Below, in pieces: positions 23,401-31,744 of a stretch of 64,000 bases of DNA. Location of the stretch: assembly GCF_010548275.1 (NCBI RefSeq), contig NZ_JAAGLT010000013.1, forward strand, positions 1 to 64,000. The letters are read 5' to 3'. Under the pieces are notes generated by a model. It had not been told where the DNA came from. It did no database searches and saw only the letters and a program-made list of their open reading frames with translations. The translations under genes and the position numbers were made by a program. Source of the stretch: Streptomyces sp. SID12488 (GTDB lineage: Bacteria; Actinomycetota; Actinomycetes; Streptomycetales; Streptomycetaceae). How positions within the stretch are numbered: the stretch's first letter is position 1; every line of letters starts with the position of its first letter.

Positions 23401-25328
23401 AGGAGTCGGAGGCGGGCGTCCTCCTCGGGCAGTGATCCGACCTCGCGCAGGAACGCGCCCACCGCGCGGCCCAGTTCGAGCGGGCGGCCCAACTGGTCGC
23501 CCTTCCAGAAGGGGAGGCGGCCGGGGACCCCGGGAGCGGGGGACACCAGGACACGGTCGCGGGTGATGTCCTCGATGCGCCAGGAGCTCGTACCGAGGGT
23601 GAAGACGTCCCCCACGCGGGACTCGTACACCATCTCCTCGTCCAGCTCGCCCACCCGGCCGCCGCCCTTCTTGGGGTCGGCGCCGGCGAGGAAGACCCCG
23701 AAGAGCCCGCGGTCGGGAATCGTGCCCCCGGAGGTGACGGCGAGCCGCTGCGCACCCGGGCGGCCGGTCACGGTGCCGGCGACGCGGTCCCACACCACGC
23801 GCGGGCGCAACTCCGCGAACGCGTCGGACGGATAGCGGCCCGCGAGCATGTCGAGGACCGCGGTGAACGCCGACTCCGGGAGTGAGGCGAAGGGCGCCGC
23901 CCGGCGGACCGTGGCCAGCAGGTCGTCCACCTGCCAGGTGTCCAGCGCCACCATCGCGACGAGCTGCTGGGCGAGGACGTCCAGGGGGTTGGCGGGGACC
24001 CTCAGGGACTCGATGGAACCGGTACGCATGCGCTCGGTGACCACGGCCGCCTGGACCAGGTCACCCCGGTACTTGGGGAAGACGACGCCGGTGGAGACCG
24101 CGCCCACCTGGTGCCCGGCGCGGCCGACGCGCTGCAGCCCTGAGGCCACGGACGGGGGCGACTCGACCTGGATGACCAGGTCCACGGCCCCCATGTCGAT
24201 ACCCAGTTCGAGGCTGGAGGTGGCCACCACGGCGGGCAGCCGGCCCGCCTTGAGGTCCTCCTCGACGAGCGCGCGCTGCTCCTTGGAGACCGATCCGTGG
24301 TGGGCCCGGGCGATGACCACAGGCGCGCCCTGGGCCGCGCCCGAGCCGCCCATCAGCTCGGCGGGAGCGTGGTGTTCGGCCAGGGGCTCGCCGGTGGCCC
24401 GTTCGTACGCGATCTCGTTGAGCCGGTTGCACAGGCGCTCCGCGAGGCGGCGGGAGTTGGCGAACACGATCGTCGAGCGGTGCGCCTGGACGAGATCGGC
24501 GATCCGCTCCTCGACGTGCGGCCAGATGGACGGACGTTCCGCCCCCTCGTTCGCGTCGGCGACCGGGGAGCCGCCCAGTTCACCCAGGTCCTCGACCGGG
24601 ACGACGACCGAGAGATCGAACTCCTTGTCGGACTTGGGCTGGACGATCTCCACCTTGCGCTGGGGTGAGAGGTAACGCGCGATCTCGTCGACCGGGCGGA
24701 CGGTCGCGGAGAGGCCGATGCGTCGGGCGGGCCTCGGCAGCAGTTCGTCCAGCCTTTCCAGGGAGAGCGCGAGATGCGCGCCGCGCTTGGTGCCCGCGAC
24801 CGCGTGCACCTCGTCCAGGATCACGGTCTCCACGCCCGTGAGCGCGTCGCGCGTGGCCGACGTGAGCATCAGGAACAGCGACTCGGGGGTGGTGATCAGG
24901 ATGTCCGGCGGGCGGGTGGCCAGGGCGCGGCGCTCGGCGGGCGGGGTGTCGCCGGAGCGGATGCCCACCTTGACCTCGGGTTCGGGCAGACCCAGTCGTA
25001 CGGATTCCTGGCGGATGCCCGTGAGGGGGCTGCGCAGGTTGCGTTCCACATCGACGGCGAGAGCTTTGAGCGGTGACACGTAGAGCACGCGGCAGCGTTT
25101 GTGGGGGTCGGCCGGCGGGGGCGCCGAGGTGAGCTGGTCGAGGGCGGCGAGGAACGCGGCCAGGGTCTTCCCGGAGCCGGTCGGGGCGACCACCAGCACG
25201 TCCGAGCCCTCACCGATGGCCGCCCACGCGCCGGCCTGGGCCGCGGTGGGCGCGGAGAAGGCCCCCGTGAACCAGCCGCGGGTCGCGGGGGAGAAGCCGT
25301 CTAGGGCTCGGTGTGCGGAGCTGACCAT
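20493..25328 (-). CDS. lhr: Lhr-type ATP-dependent DNA helicase
   Basis: 1611 residues from the ATG at 25328. Superfamily-2 helicase Lhr, a 3'-5' translocase of DNA repair in actinobacteria. Motifs: Walker A VVAPTGSGKTLAAF; motif Ia LYVSPLKALAVD; DEVH box ILDEVHAV; motif III LSATVRP; motif VI QRVGRAGHQ. A winged-helix region and the long Lhr C-terminal domain follow. The family is about 1500-1600 residues long, so the gene is full length. The open frame continues more than 1 kb upstream but without helicase similarity; a GTG six codons earlier is an alternative start. The Nei-like glycosylase follows 63 bp downstream, pairing helicase and glycosylase in one repair unit. Confidence 0.95.
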   Translation of the reverse strand: MVSSAHRALDGFSPATRGWFTGAFSAPTAAQAGAWAAIGEGSDVLVVAPTGSGKTLAAFLAALDQLTSAPPPADPHKRCRVLYVSPLKALAVDVERNLRSPLTGIRQESVRLGLPEPEVKVGIRSGDTPPAERRALATRPPDILITTPESLFLMLTSATRDALTGVETVILDEVHAVAGTKRGAHLALSLERLDELLPRPARRIGLSATVRPVDEIARYLSPQRKVEIVQPKSDKEFDLSVVVPVEDLGELGGSPVADANEGAERPSIWPHVEERIADLVQAHRSTIVFANSRRLAERLCNRLNEIAYERATGEPLAEHHAPAELMGGSGAAQGAPVVIARAHHGSVSKEQRALVEEDLKAGRLPAVVATSSLELGIDMGAVDLVIQVESPPSVASGLQRVGRAGHQVGAVSTGVVFPKYRGDLVQAAVVTERMRTGSIESLRVPANPLDVLAQQLVAMVALDTWQVDDLLATVRRAAPFASLPESAFTAVLDMLAGRYPSDAFAELRPRVVWDRVAGTVTGRPGAQRLAVTSGGTIPDRGLFGVFLAGADPKKGGGRVGELDEEMVYESRVGDVFTLGTSSWRIEDITRDRVLVSPAPGVPGRLPFWKGDQLGRPLELGRAVGAFLREVGSLPEEDARLRLLAAGLDTWAAGNVLSYLAEQREACGHIPDDRTIVVEQFRDELGDWRVVVHSPFGAQVHAPWALALSARLSERYGMDAQVMHADDGIVLRLPDADLMSLDLLDQEPVKTGLEYDAEKAPVGAADIAFDKGEVNQIVTDQVGGSALFAARFRECAARALLLPRRSPGKRTPLWQQRQRASQLLQVASEFGSFPIVLEAVRECLQDVFDVPGLVELMGDIESRKVRLVEVTTPEPSPFARSLLFGYVAQFLYEGDSPLAERRAAALSLDSRLLAELLGQAELRELLDAEVLTELERELQWLTEDRRAKDAESVADLLRLLGPLTDTELAERGADPQWARELAGARRAIRVRIGGADHWASIEDAGRLRDALGTALPVGVPEAFTEPVKDPLGDLLARHARTHGPFTSATAAARFGLGVAVTEGALQRLAANSRVVQGEFHPAGIGQEWCDAAVLRRLRRRSLAALRHELEPVPPAALAQFLPQWQHVGKGHGLRGVDGLVRAVEQLQGASVPASALEKLVLPSRVANFAPAMLDELTAAGEVVWAGAGALPGKDGWVSLYLADAAPLLLPPPHPLEPTALHQSVLDSLTGGYGLFFRQIADHVRATTHPDATDPQLADTVWDLTWSGRLTNDTLAPMRSLLGSGRTAGSTAHRAKRAVPRGRYGSLTAGARPVSRSGPPTVAGRWSLLPGPEPDPTVRAHALARTLLDRHGVVTRGAVSAEGVEGGFSAVYRVLSAFEDSGQARRGYVVEGLGAAQFAMDGAVDRLRAAANARDRGDSRPAPAFGTGTADTHGVAFPAGHDFTDDFDLDFSSESPHAPAAQNRHSDTHGFAGNTLSRAPSSEATRAVVLAAADPANAYGAALPWPEPPTGAGHKPGRKAGSLVVLVDGELTLYMERGGKTLLAWPSEPDGRTTEDPRLRAASEGLAAAARAGSLGTVTVERVNGASALTSPFGTLLEGAGFIATPRGLRLRA

Positions 25329-25670
<342 letters not shown>

Positions 25671-26660
25671 ATGGCGGGTTCGGGTGAGCTGGCTCGGCAC
25701 TGGCGGTACGCGGAGCTGCCCGGTGTCGATCTTCTGCGTGCGCGGTACGTGCATAAGACCTTTGTCCGGCATACGCATGAGAACTTCGTCATCGCCGCCA
25801 TCACGGAAGGGGTGGAGGTCTTCCGTCATCGAGGGGCCGATCAGCACGCGGGGGCGGGTGCGCTCGCGTTGGTCAATCCCGATACGCCGCATACGGGGCG
25901 TGCGGGGGTTCCCGAGGGGTGGCGGTACGGGGCTGTCTACCCGGCGCCCGATGTGGTGGCCGAGATCGCCGCGGAGACCACGGTGATTCGGGGAACCCCA
26001 GGCTTTGTCGCCCCCGTGTTCGATGATCCGTACTCGGTCAATCTCGTACATGAAGTGCTGCGTGCGGCCGAGCAGGGCAACGCGCTGGCGGCCGACACGC
26101 TGCTGCGGGTGGTGGTGACCCGGCTGCTCCGGCTCAACGGCGGGGTCCTTGAGGAACGGGTGGTACCTACGGCGGGCGCGCGGATCGCGGCACGCGCGCG
26201 TGCTGTGCTGGAGGAGACGATGGCCGGGCCGCCGACTCTGGAGACACTCGCCAAAGACCTGGGCACCAGCCCCTTCGCGCTGCTGCGGGCGTTCCGGGAC
26301 ACGTACGGGTTGCCGCCGCACGCCTGGCTGACGGACGCGCGCGTACGGCGGGCGCGACGGCTGCTGGACGCGGGGACCGCACCCGCCGACGCGGCGGTCG
26401 CCGTCGGCTTCACCGATCAGCCGCACCTCAACCGTCACTTCACCCGGATCGTGGGCGTGCCCCCAGGGGCGTACCAGCGCGAGCGCAAGAACGTACAAGA
26501 CCCGACGGGGCACCTGCTTCTACCGTCCGACAGGTGGCAGAACAGACAGCTCTCACAGACATACGTGCCGACGACGGAGGCAAGCCGGACGCCGCCGTCG
26601 TACGAGACGCCCTCGGGGTCGGGGTCGCCGTCGGACTGTCCGGGTTCGCCTTCGGGGTGA
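25671..26660 (+). CDS. AraC-family transcriptional regulator
   Basis: 329 residues. An AraC-type cupin sensor domain (about 1-150: FVRHTHENFVIAAITEGVEV, LVNPDTPHTG) precedes a two-HTH AraC/XylS DNA-binding domain (about 185-280: LAKDLGTSPFALLRAFRDT, VGFTDQPHLNRHFTRIVG). The ATG is supported by GGAGAATGGGGG upstream. The domain ends near residue 283, and the last 45 residues are a Pro/Ser/Thr-rich tail whose codons overlap the start of azlC by 127 bp in another frame. Divergent from lhr and directly followed by azlC-azlD, it probably regulates that transporter, as is common for AraC-AzlCD pairs (inference). Confidence 0.92.
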   Translation: MAGSGELARHWRYAELPGVDLLRARYVHKTFVRHTHENFVIAAITEGVEVFRHRGADQHAGAGALALVNPDTPHTGRAGVPEGWRYGAVYPAPDVVAEIAAETTVIRGTPGFVAPVFDDPYSVNLVHEVLRAAEQGNALAADTLLRVVVTRLLRLNGGVLEERVVPTAGARIAARARAVLEETMAGPPTLETLAKDLGTSPFALLRAFRDTYGLPPHAWLTDARVRRARRLLDAGTAPADAAVAVGFTDQPHLNRHFTRIVGVPPGAYQRERKNVQDPTGHLLLPSDRWQNRQLSQTYVPTTEASRTPPSYETPSGSGSPSDCPGSPSG

Positions 26661-27295
26661 CGTCGGTCGGCAATGGGCTCACGCTTCTCCAGACCTGTGC
26701 GCTCAGCCTTCTGGTGTTCACCGGGGCCTCCCAGTTCGCGCTCGTGGGCGCGCTCGCGGCCGGCGGCAATCCGCTCACGGCGGCAGCGGGTGCCTTCTTC
26801 CTGGGAGTGCGCAACGCGTTCTACGGGCTGCGTCTGTCCCAGTTGTTGGCCCTCCCGCGCGCGGTGCGTCCGTTCGCGGCCCAATGGGTCATCGACGAGA
26901 CCACGGTGGTCGCCCTGGCGCAGCCCACGCGGCGCGGCGCCCGTATCGGGTTCGCCGTCACCGGGCTCAGCCTGTACGTGCTGTGGAATCTCACGACGCT
27001 GCTCGGCGGACTGGGGGCCGAGGCCATCGGGGACACCGACGCCTGGGGTCTGGACGCGGCCGGGCCCGCCGTCTTCCTGGCGCTGCTCGCGCCGATGTTG
27101 AAGTCCGGCGTCGAGCGCGCTGTCGCGGGCCTCGCGGTGGTGCTGGGGCTCGGCCTGTTGCCCCTACTGCCGGCCGGTGTGCCGGTTCTGGTGGCCGGGC
27201 TCGCGGCACCCGCCGTTCTCTGGGCCCAGGGCCGTCGTGGGGCGAGGAACGGGCAGCGGGACAGGCAGCGGGACAGGAAGGAGGAGGACCGTTGA
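26534..27295 (+). CDS. azlC: AzlC-family branched-chain amino acid exporter, large subunit
   Basis: 253 residues. Inner-membrane permease subunit that with AzlD exports branched-chain amino acids or analogues. About five to six membrane segments; family motifs GLSGFAFGVTSVGNGLT, FTGASQFALVGALAAGG and FFLGVRNAFYGLRLS. The C-terminus is Arg/Gln-rich. The GTG start lies 127 bp inside the 3' end of the AraC gene; no later start precedes the first membrane helix. There is no Shine-Dalgarno sequence, but TACCGT (26521-26526) is 7 nt upstream, so a leaderless transcript starting inside the AraC gene is plausible. Confidence 0.92.
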   Translation: MAEQTALTDIRADDGGKPDAAVVRDALGVGVAVGLSGFAFGVTSVGNGLTLLQTCALSLLVFTGASQFALVGALAAGGNPLTAAAGAFFLGVRNAFYGLRLSQLLALPRAVRPFAAQWVIDETTVVALAQPTRRGARIGFAVTGLSLYVLWNLTTLLGGLGAEAIGDTDAWGLDAAGPAVFLALLAPMLKSGVERAVAGLAVVLGLGLLPLLPAGVPVLVAGLAAPAVLWAQGRRGARNGQRDRQRDRKEEDR

Positions 27296-27600
27296 ACGTC
27301 TGGATCGCGATCGGTGTGACCGCCCTCGGCTGTTACGTCGTCAAGCTCGTCGGGCTCCTCGTGCCCGCCGGTGTCCTGGAACGTCCGCTCGTCAGGCGGC
27401 TGGCGGCGCTGCTTCCTGTGGCTCTCCTCGCCGCTCTCACGGCCCAGCAGGCCTTCGCCGACGGGCGGGTGCTCGCCCTGGACGCGAAGGCCGCAGGGCT
27501 CGCCGCAGCCGCCGTGGCGCTGGTGCTGCGTGCTCCCTTCCTGGTCGTCGTCGTGGCAGCCGTGGCGGTGACGGCGGGGGTCCGGGCGATGACCGGCTGA
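27292..27600 (+). CDS. azlD: AzlD-family branched-chain amino acid exporter, small subunit
   Basis: 102 residues. Small partner of AzlC with about four hydrophobic segments (VWIAIGVTALGCYVVKLVG, LLPVALLAALTAQQAF, AAAAVALVLRAPFLVVVVA). The start is TTG at 27292, overlapping the azlC stop (TTGA) and preceded by a very strong AAGGAGGAGG at the right distance; the match to the family N-terminus supports it. Translational coupling to azlC is likely. Confidence 0.9.
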   Translation: MNVWIAIGVTALGCYVVKLVGLLVPAGVLERPLVRRLAALLPVALLAALTAQQAFADGRVLALDAKAAGLAAAAVALVLRAPFLVVVVAAVAVTAGVRAMTG

Positions 27601-27627
27601 GCGTCGGCCGTGCCCGCGCGTCCGGCG

Positions 27628-28572
27628 TCAGCCGATGGGGCGGCCGTACGCCTTCAGGGTGCGCAGGGCCTCGACCGTCACCATGGGGCGTGCCTCCAGG
27701 GACGTGCCCGGTGCCCACGCGCGCCAGCGGATGGGCCAGCCGCCGTCCTCGCGCTGCTCGCTCGCGAGGAAGTCCAGGGAACGCGTCATCTCCTCGTCCG
27801 TGAACCACGCGCGCGCGAGTGAGCCCGGTGTCCTCGCGTAGTCGTAAGGGAAGTGGTGCTCGCCCGGGGCGTAGCCGGGCGCCACCGGGGAGGCGTCGAG
27901 GCGCTCCGGGTCGAGTGCCACGAGCCGGTGCTCGCGCACCAGGCGGCCCAGCCGGTCGGCCGCCGCCTGCGCGCGTGAGCGGTCCGGGACCGAGTCCAGG
28001 AAGGCCACGGCGGCCTCCACCTCGTACGGATGGGACTTCTCCAGGGAGTCGACCGCCTGCCAGCAGAAGTCCGTTGCCCGGAACAGCCAGGCGTGCCACA
28101 CCTCGTTGCGGTGCAGCAGGCCCACCACCGGGCCCGTGGCGAGGAGTTCACTCGGCGGATCGGTGACGATCGGGATGAACGGCGCCGCCGGATAGCCACG
28201 TTGGCCGGGGTGGATCGCCGGCAGCGCGCCGTCCGGTGACGAGACCGAGGTCAGATAGCGGCACACGCGCTCCACCCGCTGCCCGCCGCAGCGCCCGATG
28301 GCGTCCAGGACGCGCAGCGCGTGCGCGGTGTGCAGGGGCTGGCTGACGGGGCCGCGCAGATCGGGTTCCAGTGCGTGGCCGTATCCGCCGTCCTCGTTGC
28401 GGTAGGCGTCCAGCGCGGTCTCGACCGCGTCGGCGCCCCCGCTCAGGAAGTGGTACGCGAAGCGACGCTGCTCCAGCACGCGCGCGGTGAGCCACACGAA
28501 GTGCTCGGCACGGAAGAGCGGGGAACGCGCGGGGGGCGTCGGGGGGAGTGGGGCTGCTCCTGTTTCGGCCAT
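27628..28572 (-). CDS. Prenyltransferase/squalene-oxidase-like repeat protein, function unknown
   Basis: 314 residues. An all-helical protein with repeats like those of the terpenoid cyclase/protein prenyltransferase alpha-alpha barrel: YRNEDGGYGHALEPDL, SPDGALPAIHPGQRGYP and SEQREDGGWPIRWRAW contain the typical D-G-G-(Y/W) turns. No DxDD cyclase motif or zinc-binding triad is visible, so an enzymatic role is unproven. No signal peptide. The stop lies 28 bp from the convergent azlD end. The start codon has no clear Shine-Dalgarno sequence. Annotated in many Streptomyces as hypothetical or prenyltransferase-like; I would not go further. Confidence 0.8.
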   Translation of the reverse strand: MAETGAAPLPPTPPARSPLFRAEHFVWLTARVLEQRRFAYHFLSGGADAVETALDAYRNEDGGYGHALEPDLRGPVSQPLHTAHALRVLDAIGRCGGQRVERVCRYLTSVSSPDGALPAIHPGQRGYPAAPFIPIVTDPPSELLATGPVVGLLHRNEVWHAWLFRATDFCWQAVDSLEKSHPYEVEAAVAFLDSVPDRSRAQAAADRLGRLVREHRLVALDPERLDASPVAPGYAPGEHHFPYDYARTPGSLARAWFTDEEMTRSLDFLASEQREDGGWPIRWRAWAPGTSLEARPMVTVEALRTLKAYGRPIG

Positions 28573-28652
28573 GCGTCAGACCGTAGGGCGCGGAGCGGTC
28601 CCGGAGAGCGGTCCCGGCGTCGGCCCACCCTCAGGGGCGGGATACTGAAGTC

Positions 28653-28847
28653 ATGCGGTTGACGGTCTTCTGGCAGCGGATGGCGGAACACTTCGGTTCG
28701 GGGTACGCCGACACGTTCGCGCGCGATCACGTGATGACGGAGCTCGGCGGACGGACCGTGCACGAGGCCCTGAACGCAGGCTGGGAGGCGAAGGACGTGT
28801 GGCGTGTGGTGTGCGCGGCCATGAACGTTCCGTCGGAGAACCGGTGA
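28653..28847 (+). CDS. DUF3046 family protein
   Basis: 64 residues, complete. Matches the small actinobacterial DUF3046 family (MRLTVFWQRMAEHFG; FARDHVMTELGGRTVHEAL; WRVVCAAMNVP), whose gene usually lies just upstream of recA. The function is unknown. There is no Shine-Dalgarno sequence; a weak GATACT hexamer lies 6 nt before the ATG. Confidence 0.88.
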   Translation: MRLTVFWQRMAEHFGSGYADTFARDHVMTELGGRTVHEALNAGWEAKDVWRVVCAAMNVPSENR

Positions 28848-28929
28848 AATCGCACTGAAACGACGCCGGTCGGCCCCGTAGACCGCAGGGTGGCGACTCA
28901 TTGCCGTTGGCGTGGGCGAGACTTGCACC

Positions 28930-30231
28930 GTGGCATCCACAGACGAGACCGGACAGCCCGGACAGCAGGCGTCCCCGTTCGGCACGACGCCGCCCACACC
29001 CCCGGGCGGGCACACCGCCGGGCAGGGCGCGCGCATGCCCCGCTGGCTGCCCCGCGCCATGATGCTGGCGCTCGCCCTCGTCGGCCTGTTCCAGCTGGGC
29101 AGCTGGGCCTTCCACGAGCTCACAGGCCTGTTGATCAACCTCCTCATCGCGTTCTTCGCCGCGCTCGCGATCGAACCCGCGGTGAGCCGCATGGCGTCGC
29201 GCGGTATGCGCCGGGGGCTGGCCACCTTCCTGGTCTTCATCGGCCTGCTCATCGCGATCGCCGGATTCATCACCCTGCTCGGCTCCATGCTCGCGGGCCA
29301 GATCATCAAGATCGTCGAGGACTTCCCGGCCTATCTCGACTCCGTCATCAACTGGATCAACGCGCACTTCCACACCGACCTGAAGCGTGTGGACGTTCAG
29401 GAGGGACTGCTCCGCTCCGACTGGCTGCGCAGTTACGTACAGAACAGCGCCACCGGCGTCCTGGACGTCTCCGGCCAGGTGCTGGGCGGGCTCTTCCAGC
29501 TGCTGACGATCACACTGTTCGCGTTCTACTTCGCCGCCGACGGGCCGAGACTGCGCCGCGCGCTGTGCTCCGTACTGCCGCCCGCCCGGCAGGCCGAGGT
29601 GCTGCGCGCGTGGGAGATCGCCGTCGACAAGACCGGCGGTTATCTGTACTCGCGCGGCCTGATGGCGCTCATCTCCGGGGTCGCCCACTATGTCCTGCTG
29701 CAGGCGCTGAACGTGCCGTACGCGCCCGTGCTCGCCGTCTGGGTGGGGCTGGTCTCGCAGTTCCTCCCGACCATCGGCACCTATCTCGCGGGCGCCCTGC
29801 CGATGCTGATCGCCTTCACCGTCGATCCCTGGTACGCGCTGTGGGTGCTGGTCTTCGTCGTGCTCTACCAGCAGTTCGAGAACTACGTGCTGCAGCCCAA
29901 GCTGACCGCGAAGACCGTCGACATCCATCCCGCGGTCGCCTTCGGCTCGGTCATCGCCGGCACCGCGCTCCTCGGTGCGGTCGGCGCGCTGATCGCCATC
30001 CCGGCGGTCGCCACGCTCCAGGCGTTCCTGGGGGCGTACGTGAAGCGGTACGACGTCACGGACGACCCTCGTGTCCAGGGGCACCGCAGCCGGGGCACGA
30101 GCATCCTCACGCGGCTGCGGAATCTGCTGGAGGGGCGGCAGGGCGCCGGCGCCGAAGACTCGGCGCACTCCGCGCAGGCGCCCGGACCGGGGTCGGGGCC
30201 GTCGTCGGGGGAAGGCTCCACGCCCGCCTGA
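28930..30231 (+). CDS. AI-2E transporter (PerM/TqsA) family membrane protein
   Basis: 433 residues from the GTG at 28930 (28912 would add six residues). A Pro/Gly-rich N-terminus, then about seven to eight membrane helices typical of the family: paired helices at about 45-120 (ALALVGLFQLGSWAF, LLIALITVFF-type segments), a soluble domain at about 120-190, and a C-terminal helix bundle (LAVWVGLVSQFLPTIGTYLAG, VLYQQFENYVLQPKLTAKTVD) with the signature QQxEnyvlxP. Members include AI-2 exporters and Na+/H+ antiporters, so the substrate is open. The C-terminal tail is Ala/Gly/Ser-rich. It lies between the DUF3046 gene and recA, as in other Streptomyces. Confidence 0.88.
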   Translation: MASTDETGQPGQQASPFGTTPPTPPGGHTAGQGARMPRWLPRAMMLALALVGLFQLGSWAFHELTGLLINLLIAFFAALAIEPAVSRMASRGMRRGLATFLVFIGLLIAIAGFITLLGSMLAGQIIKIVEDFPAYLDSVINWINAHFHTDLKRVDVQEGLLRSDWLRSYVQNSATGVLDVSGQVLGGLFQLLTITLFAFYFAADGPRLRRALCSVLPPARQAEVLRAWEIAVDKTGGYLYSRGLMALISGVAHYVLLQALNVPYAPVLAVWVGLVSQFLPTIGTYLAGALPMLIAFTVDPWYALWVLVFVVLYQQFENYVLQPKLTAKTVDIHPAVAFGSVIAGTALLGAVGALIAIPAVATLQAFLGAYVKRYDVTDDPRVQGHRSRGTSILTRLRNLLEGRQGAGAEDSAHSAQAPGPGSGPSSGEGSTPA

Positions 30232-30417
30232 GCTGAGCCCTGGCCGCCGTCCTGCCCGCGACGGACGCCGTGCGGCCGCCTGCCGTGTGACAGAGGTGCC
30301 CGCCACCGTCCTGTCCGGTCGTGGACTCCCCATGCCATGTGCTCCTGGGGTGTCGAACCCGACATCCCGGCCCTTGGCGCGTCGCGAACCTACTCTCGGA
30401 GGTGCCGGGTGTTGCGC

Positions 30418-30446
30418 TTGACACGGAAATCGAACATCCATTCTGA
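30418..30446 (+). promoter_or_regulatory. recA promoter with SOS (LexA) box
   Basis: TTGACA at 30418-30423 is a consensus -35 element. GAACATCCATTC (30432-30443) matches the gram-positive LexA box GAAC-N4-GTTC with one change and sits between the -35 and the expected -10 (around 30440-30446), where LexA would block polymerase. As I recall, the same box has been described for other Streptomyces recA promoters. The rest of the 376-bp gap (30232-30607) shows no gene. Confidence 0.75.
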
Positions 30447-30607
30447 TTGAGGTTCCGGCGAGGCTCGTGACGGGGATTTCGTCAGGGTTTTCATGGAGAT
30501 GTGCCCGAGTTATCCACAGGCCGGACGGGCGTCGGGGCGCATTGTCAGTGGCAGGCGTTAGCGTCTTTGACGTGAAGCGATCGACTCAAGCAAATCGGGT
30601 GGAACCC

Positions 30608-31738
30608 ATGGCAGGAACCGACCGCGACAAGGCGTTGGACGCCGCGCTCGCGCAGATTGAACGGCAGTTCGGCAAGGGCGCGGTGATGCGCCTGGGCGAG
30701 CGGCCGAATGAGCCCATCGAAGTCATCCCCACCGGGTCGACCGCGCTCGACGTCGCCCTCGGTGTCGGCGGTCTGCCGCGCGGACGAGTGGTGGAGGTGT
30801 ACGGCCCGGAGTCCTCCGGCAAGACGACCCTGACCCTGCACGCGGTGGCGAACGCCCAGAGGGCCGGCGGCCAGGTCGCGTTCATCGACGCGGAGCACGC
30901 CCTCGACCCCGAGTACGCGAAGAAGCTCGGCGTCGACATCGACAACTTGATCCTGTCCCAGCCGGACAACGGCGAGCAGGCCCTGGAGATCGTGGACATG
31001 CTGGTCCGCTCCGGTGCCCTCGATCTCATCGTCATCGACTCCGTCGCGGCGCTCGTGCCGCGCGCGGAGATCGAGGGCGAGATGGGTGACTCGCACGTGG
31101 GTCTGCAGGCTCGTCTGATGAGCCAGGCGCTCCGCAAGATCACCGGTGCGCTGAGCCAGTCCGGGACCACCGCGATCTTCATCAACCAGCTCCGCGAGAA
31201 GATCGGCGTGATGTTCGGCTCGCCGGAGACCACGACCGGTGGCCGGGCGCTCAAGTTCTACGCCTCGGTGCGGCTCGACATCCGTCGCATCGAGACGCTG
31301 AAGGACGGCACCGACGCGGTCGGCAACCGCACCCGCGTCAAGGTCGTCAAGAACAAGGTCGCGCCGCCGTTCAAGCAGGCCGAGTTCGACATCCTCTACG
31401 GGCACGGCATCAGCCGCGAGGGCGGTCTGATCGACATGGGCGTGGAGAACGGCTTCGTCCGCAAGGCCGGTGCCTGGTACACGTACGAGGGCGACCAGCT
31501 CGGCCAGGGCAAGGAGAACGCGCGCAACTTCCTGAAGGACAACCCCGACCTCGCCAACGAGATCGAGAAGAAGATCCTGGAGAAGCTGGGGGTCGGTGTG
31601 AAGCCGGAGAAGCCCACTGCCGAGCCGGGCGCGGACGCGGCGGTCACGGTCGCCTCGGACGAGGCCGCCAAGACGGTGCCCGCTCCGGCGGCCAAGACCA
31701 CCAAGGCCAAGGCAACGGCCACGGCGGTCAAGAGCTAG
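30608..31738 (+). CDS. recA: Recombinase RecA
   Basis: 376 residues. ATP-dependent strand-exchange protein and LexA coprotease. Walker A is GPESSGKTT; the conserved LDLIVIDSVAALVPRAEIEG and QALRKITGALSQS segments and the L2-loop region INQLREKIGVMFGSPETTTG are present. The C-terminus carries a Lys/Ala/Pro/Thr-rich tail of about 40 residues (ending KTTKAKATATAVKS), longer and more basic than in E. coli, where the tail is acidic; this is usual in Streptomyces. The ATG at 30608 matches the family N-terminus (MAGTDRDKALDAAL). recX follows after 6 bp and is probably cotranscribed; an SOS-like box lies in the promoter. Confidence 0.98.
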   Translation: MAGTDRDKALDAALAQIERQFGKGAVMRLGERPNEPIEVIPTGSTALDVALGVGGLPRGRVVEVYGPESSGKTTLTLHAVANAQRAGGQVAFIDAEHALDPEYAKKLGVDIDNLILSQPDNGEQALEIVDMLVRSGALDLIVIDSVAALVPRAEIEGEMGDSHVGLQARLMSQALRKITGALSQSGTTAIFINQLREKIGVMFGSPETTTGGRALKFYASVRLDIRRIETLKDGTDAVGNRTRVKVVKNKVAPPFKQAEFDILYGHGISREGGLIDMGVENGFVRKAGAWYTYEGDQLGQGKENARNFLKDNPDLANEIEKKILEKLGVGVKPEKPTAEPGADAAVTVASDEAAKTVPAPAAKTTKAKATATAVKS

Positions 31739-31744
31739 CCCGCC

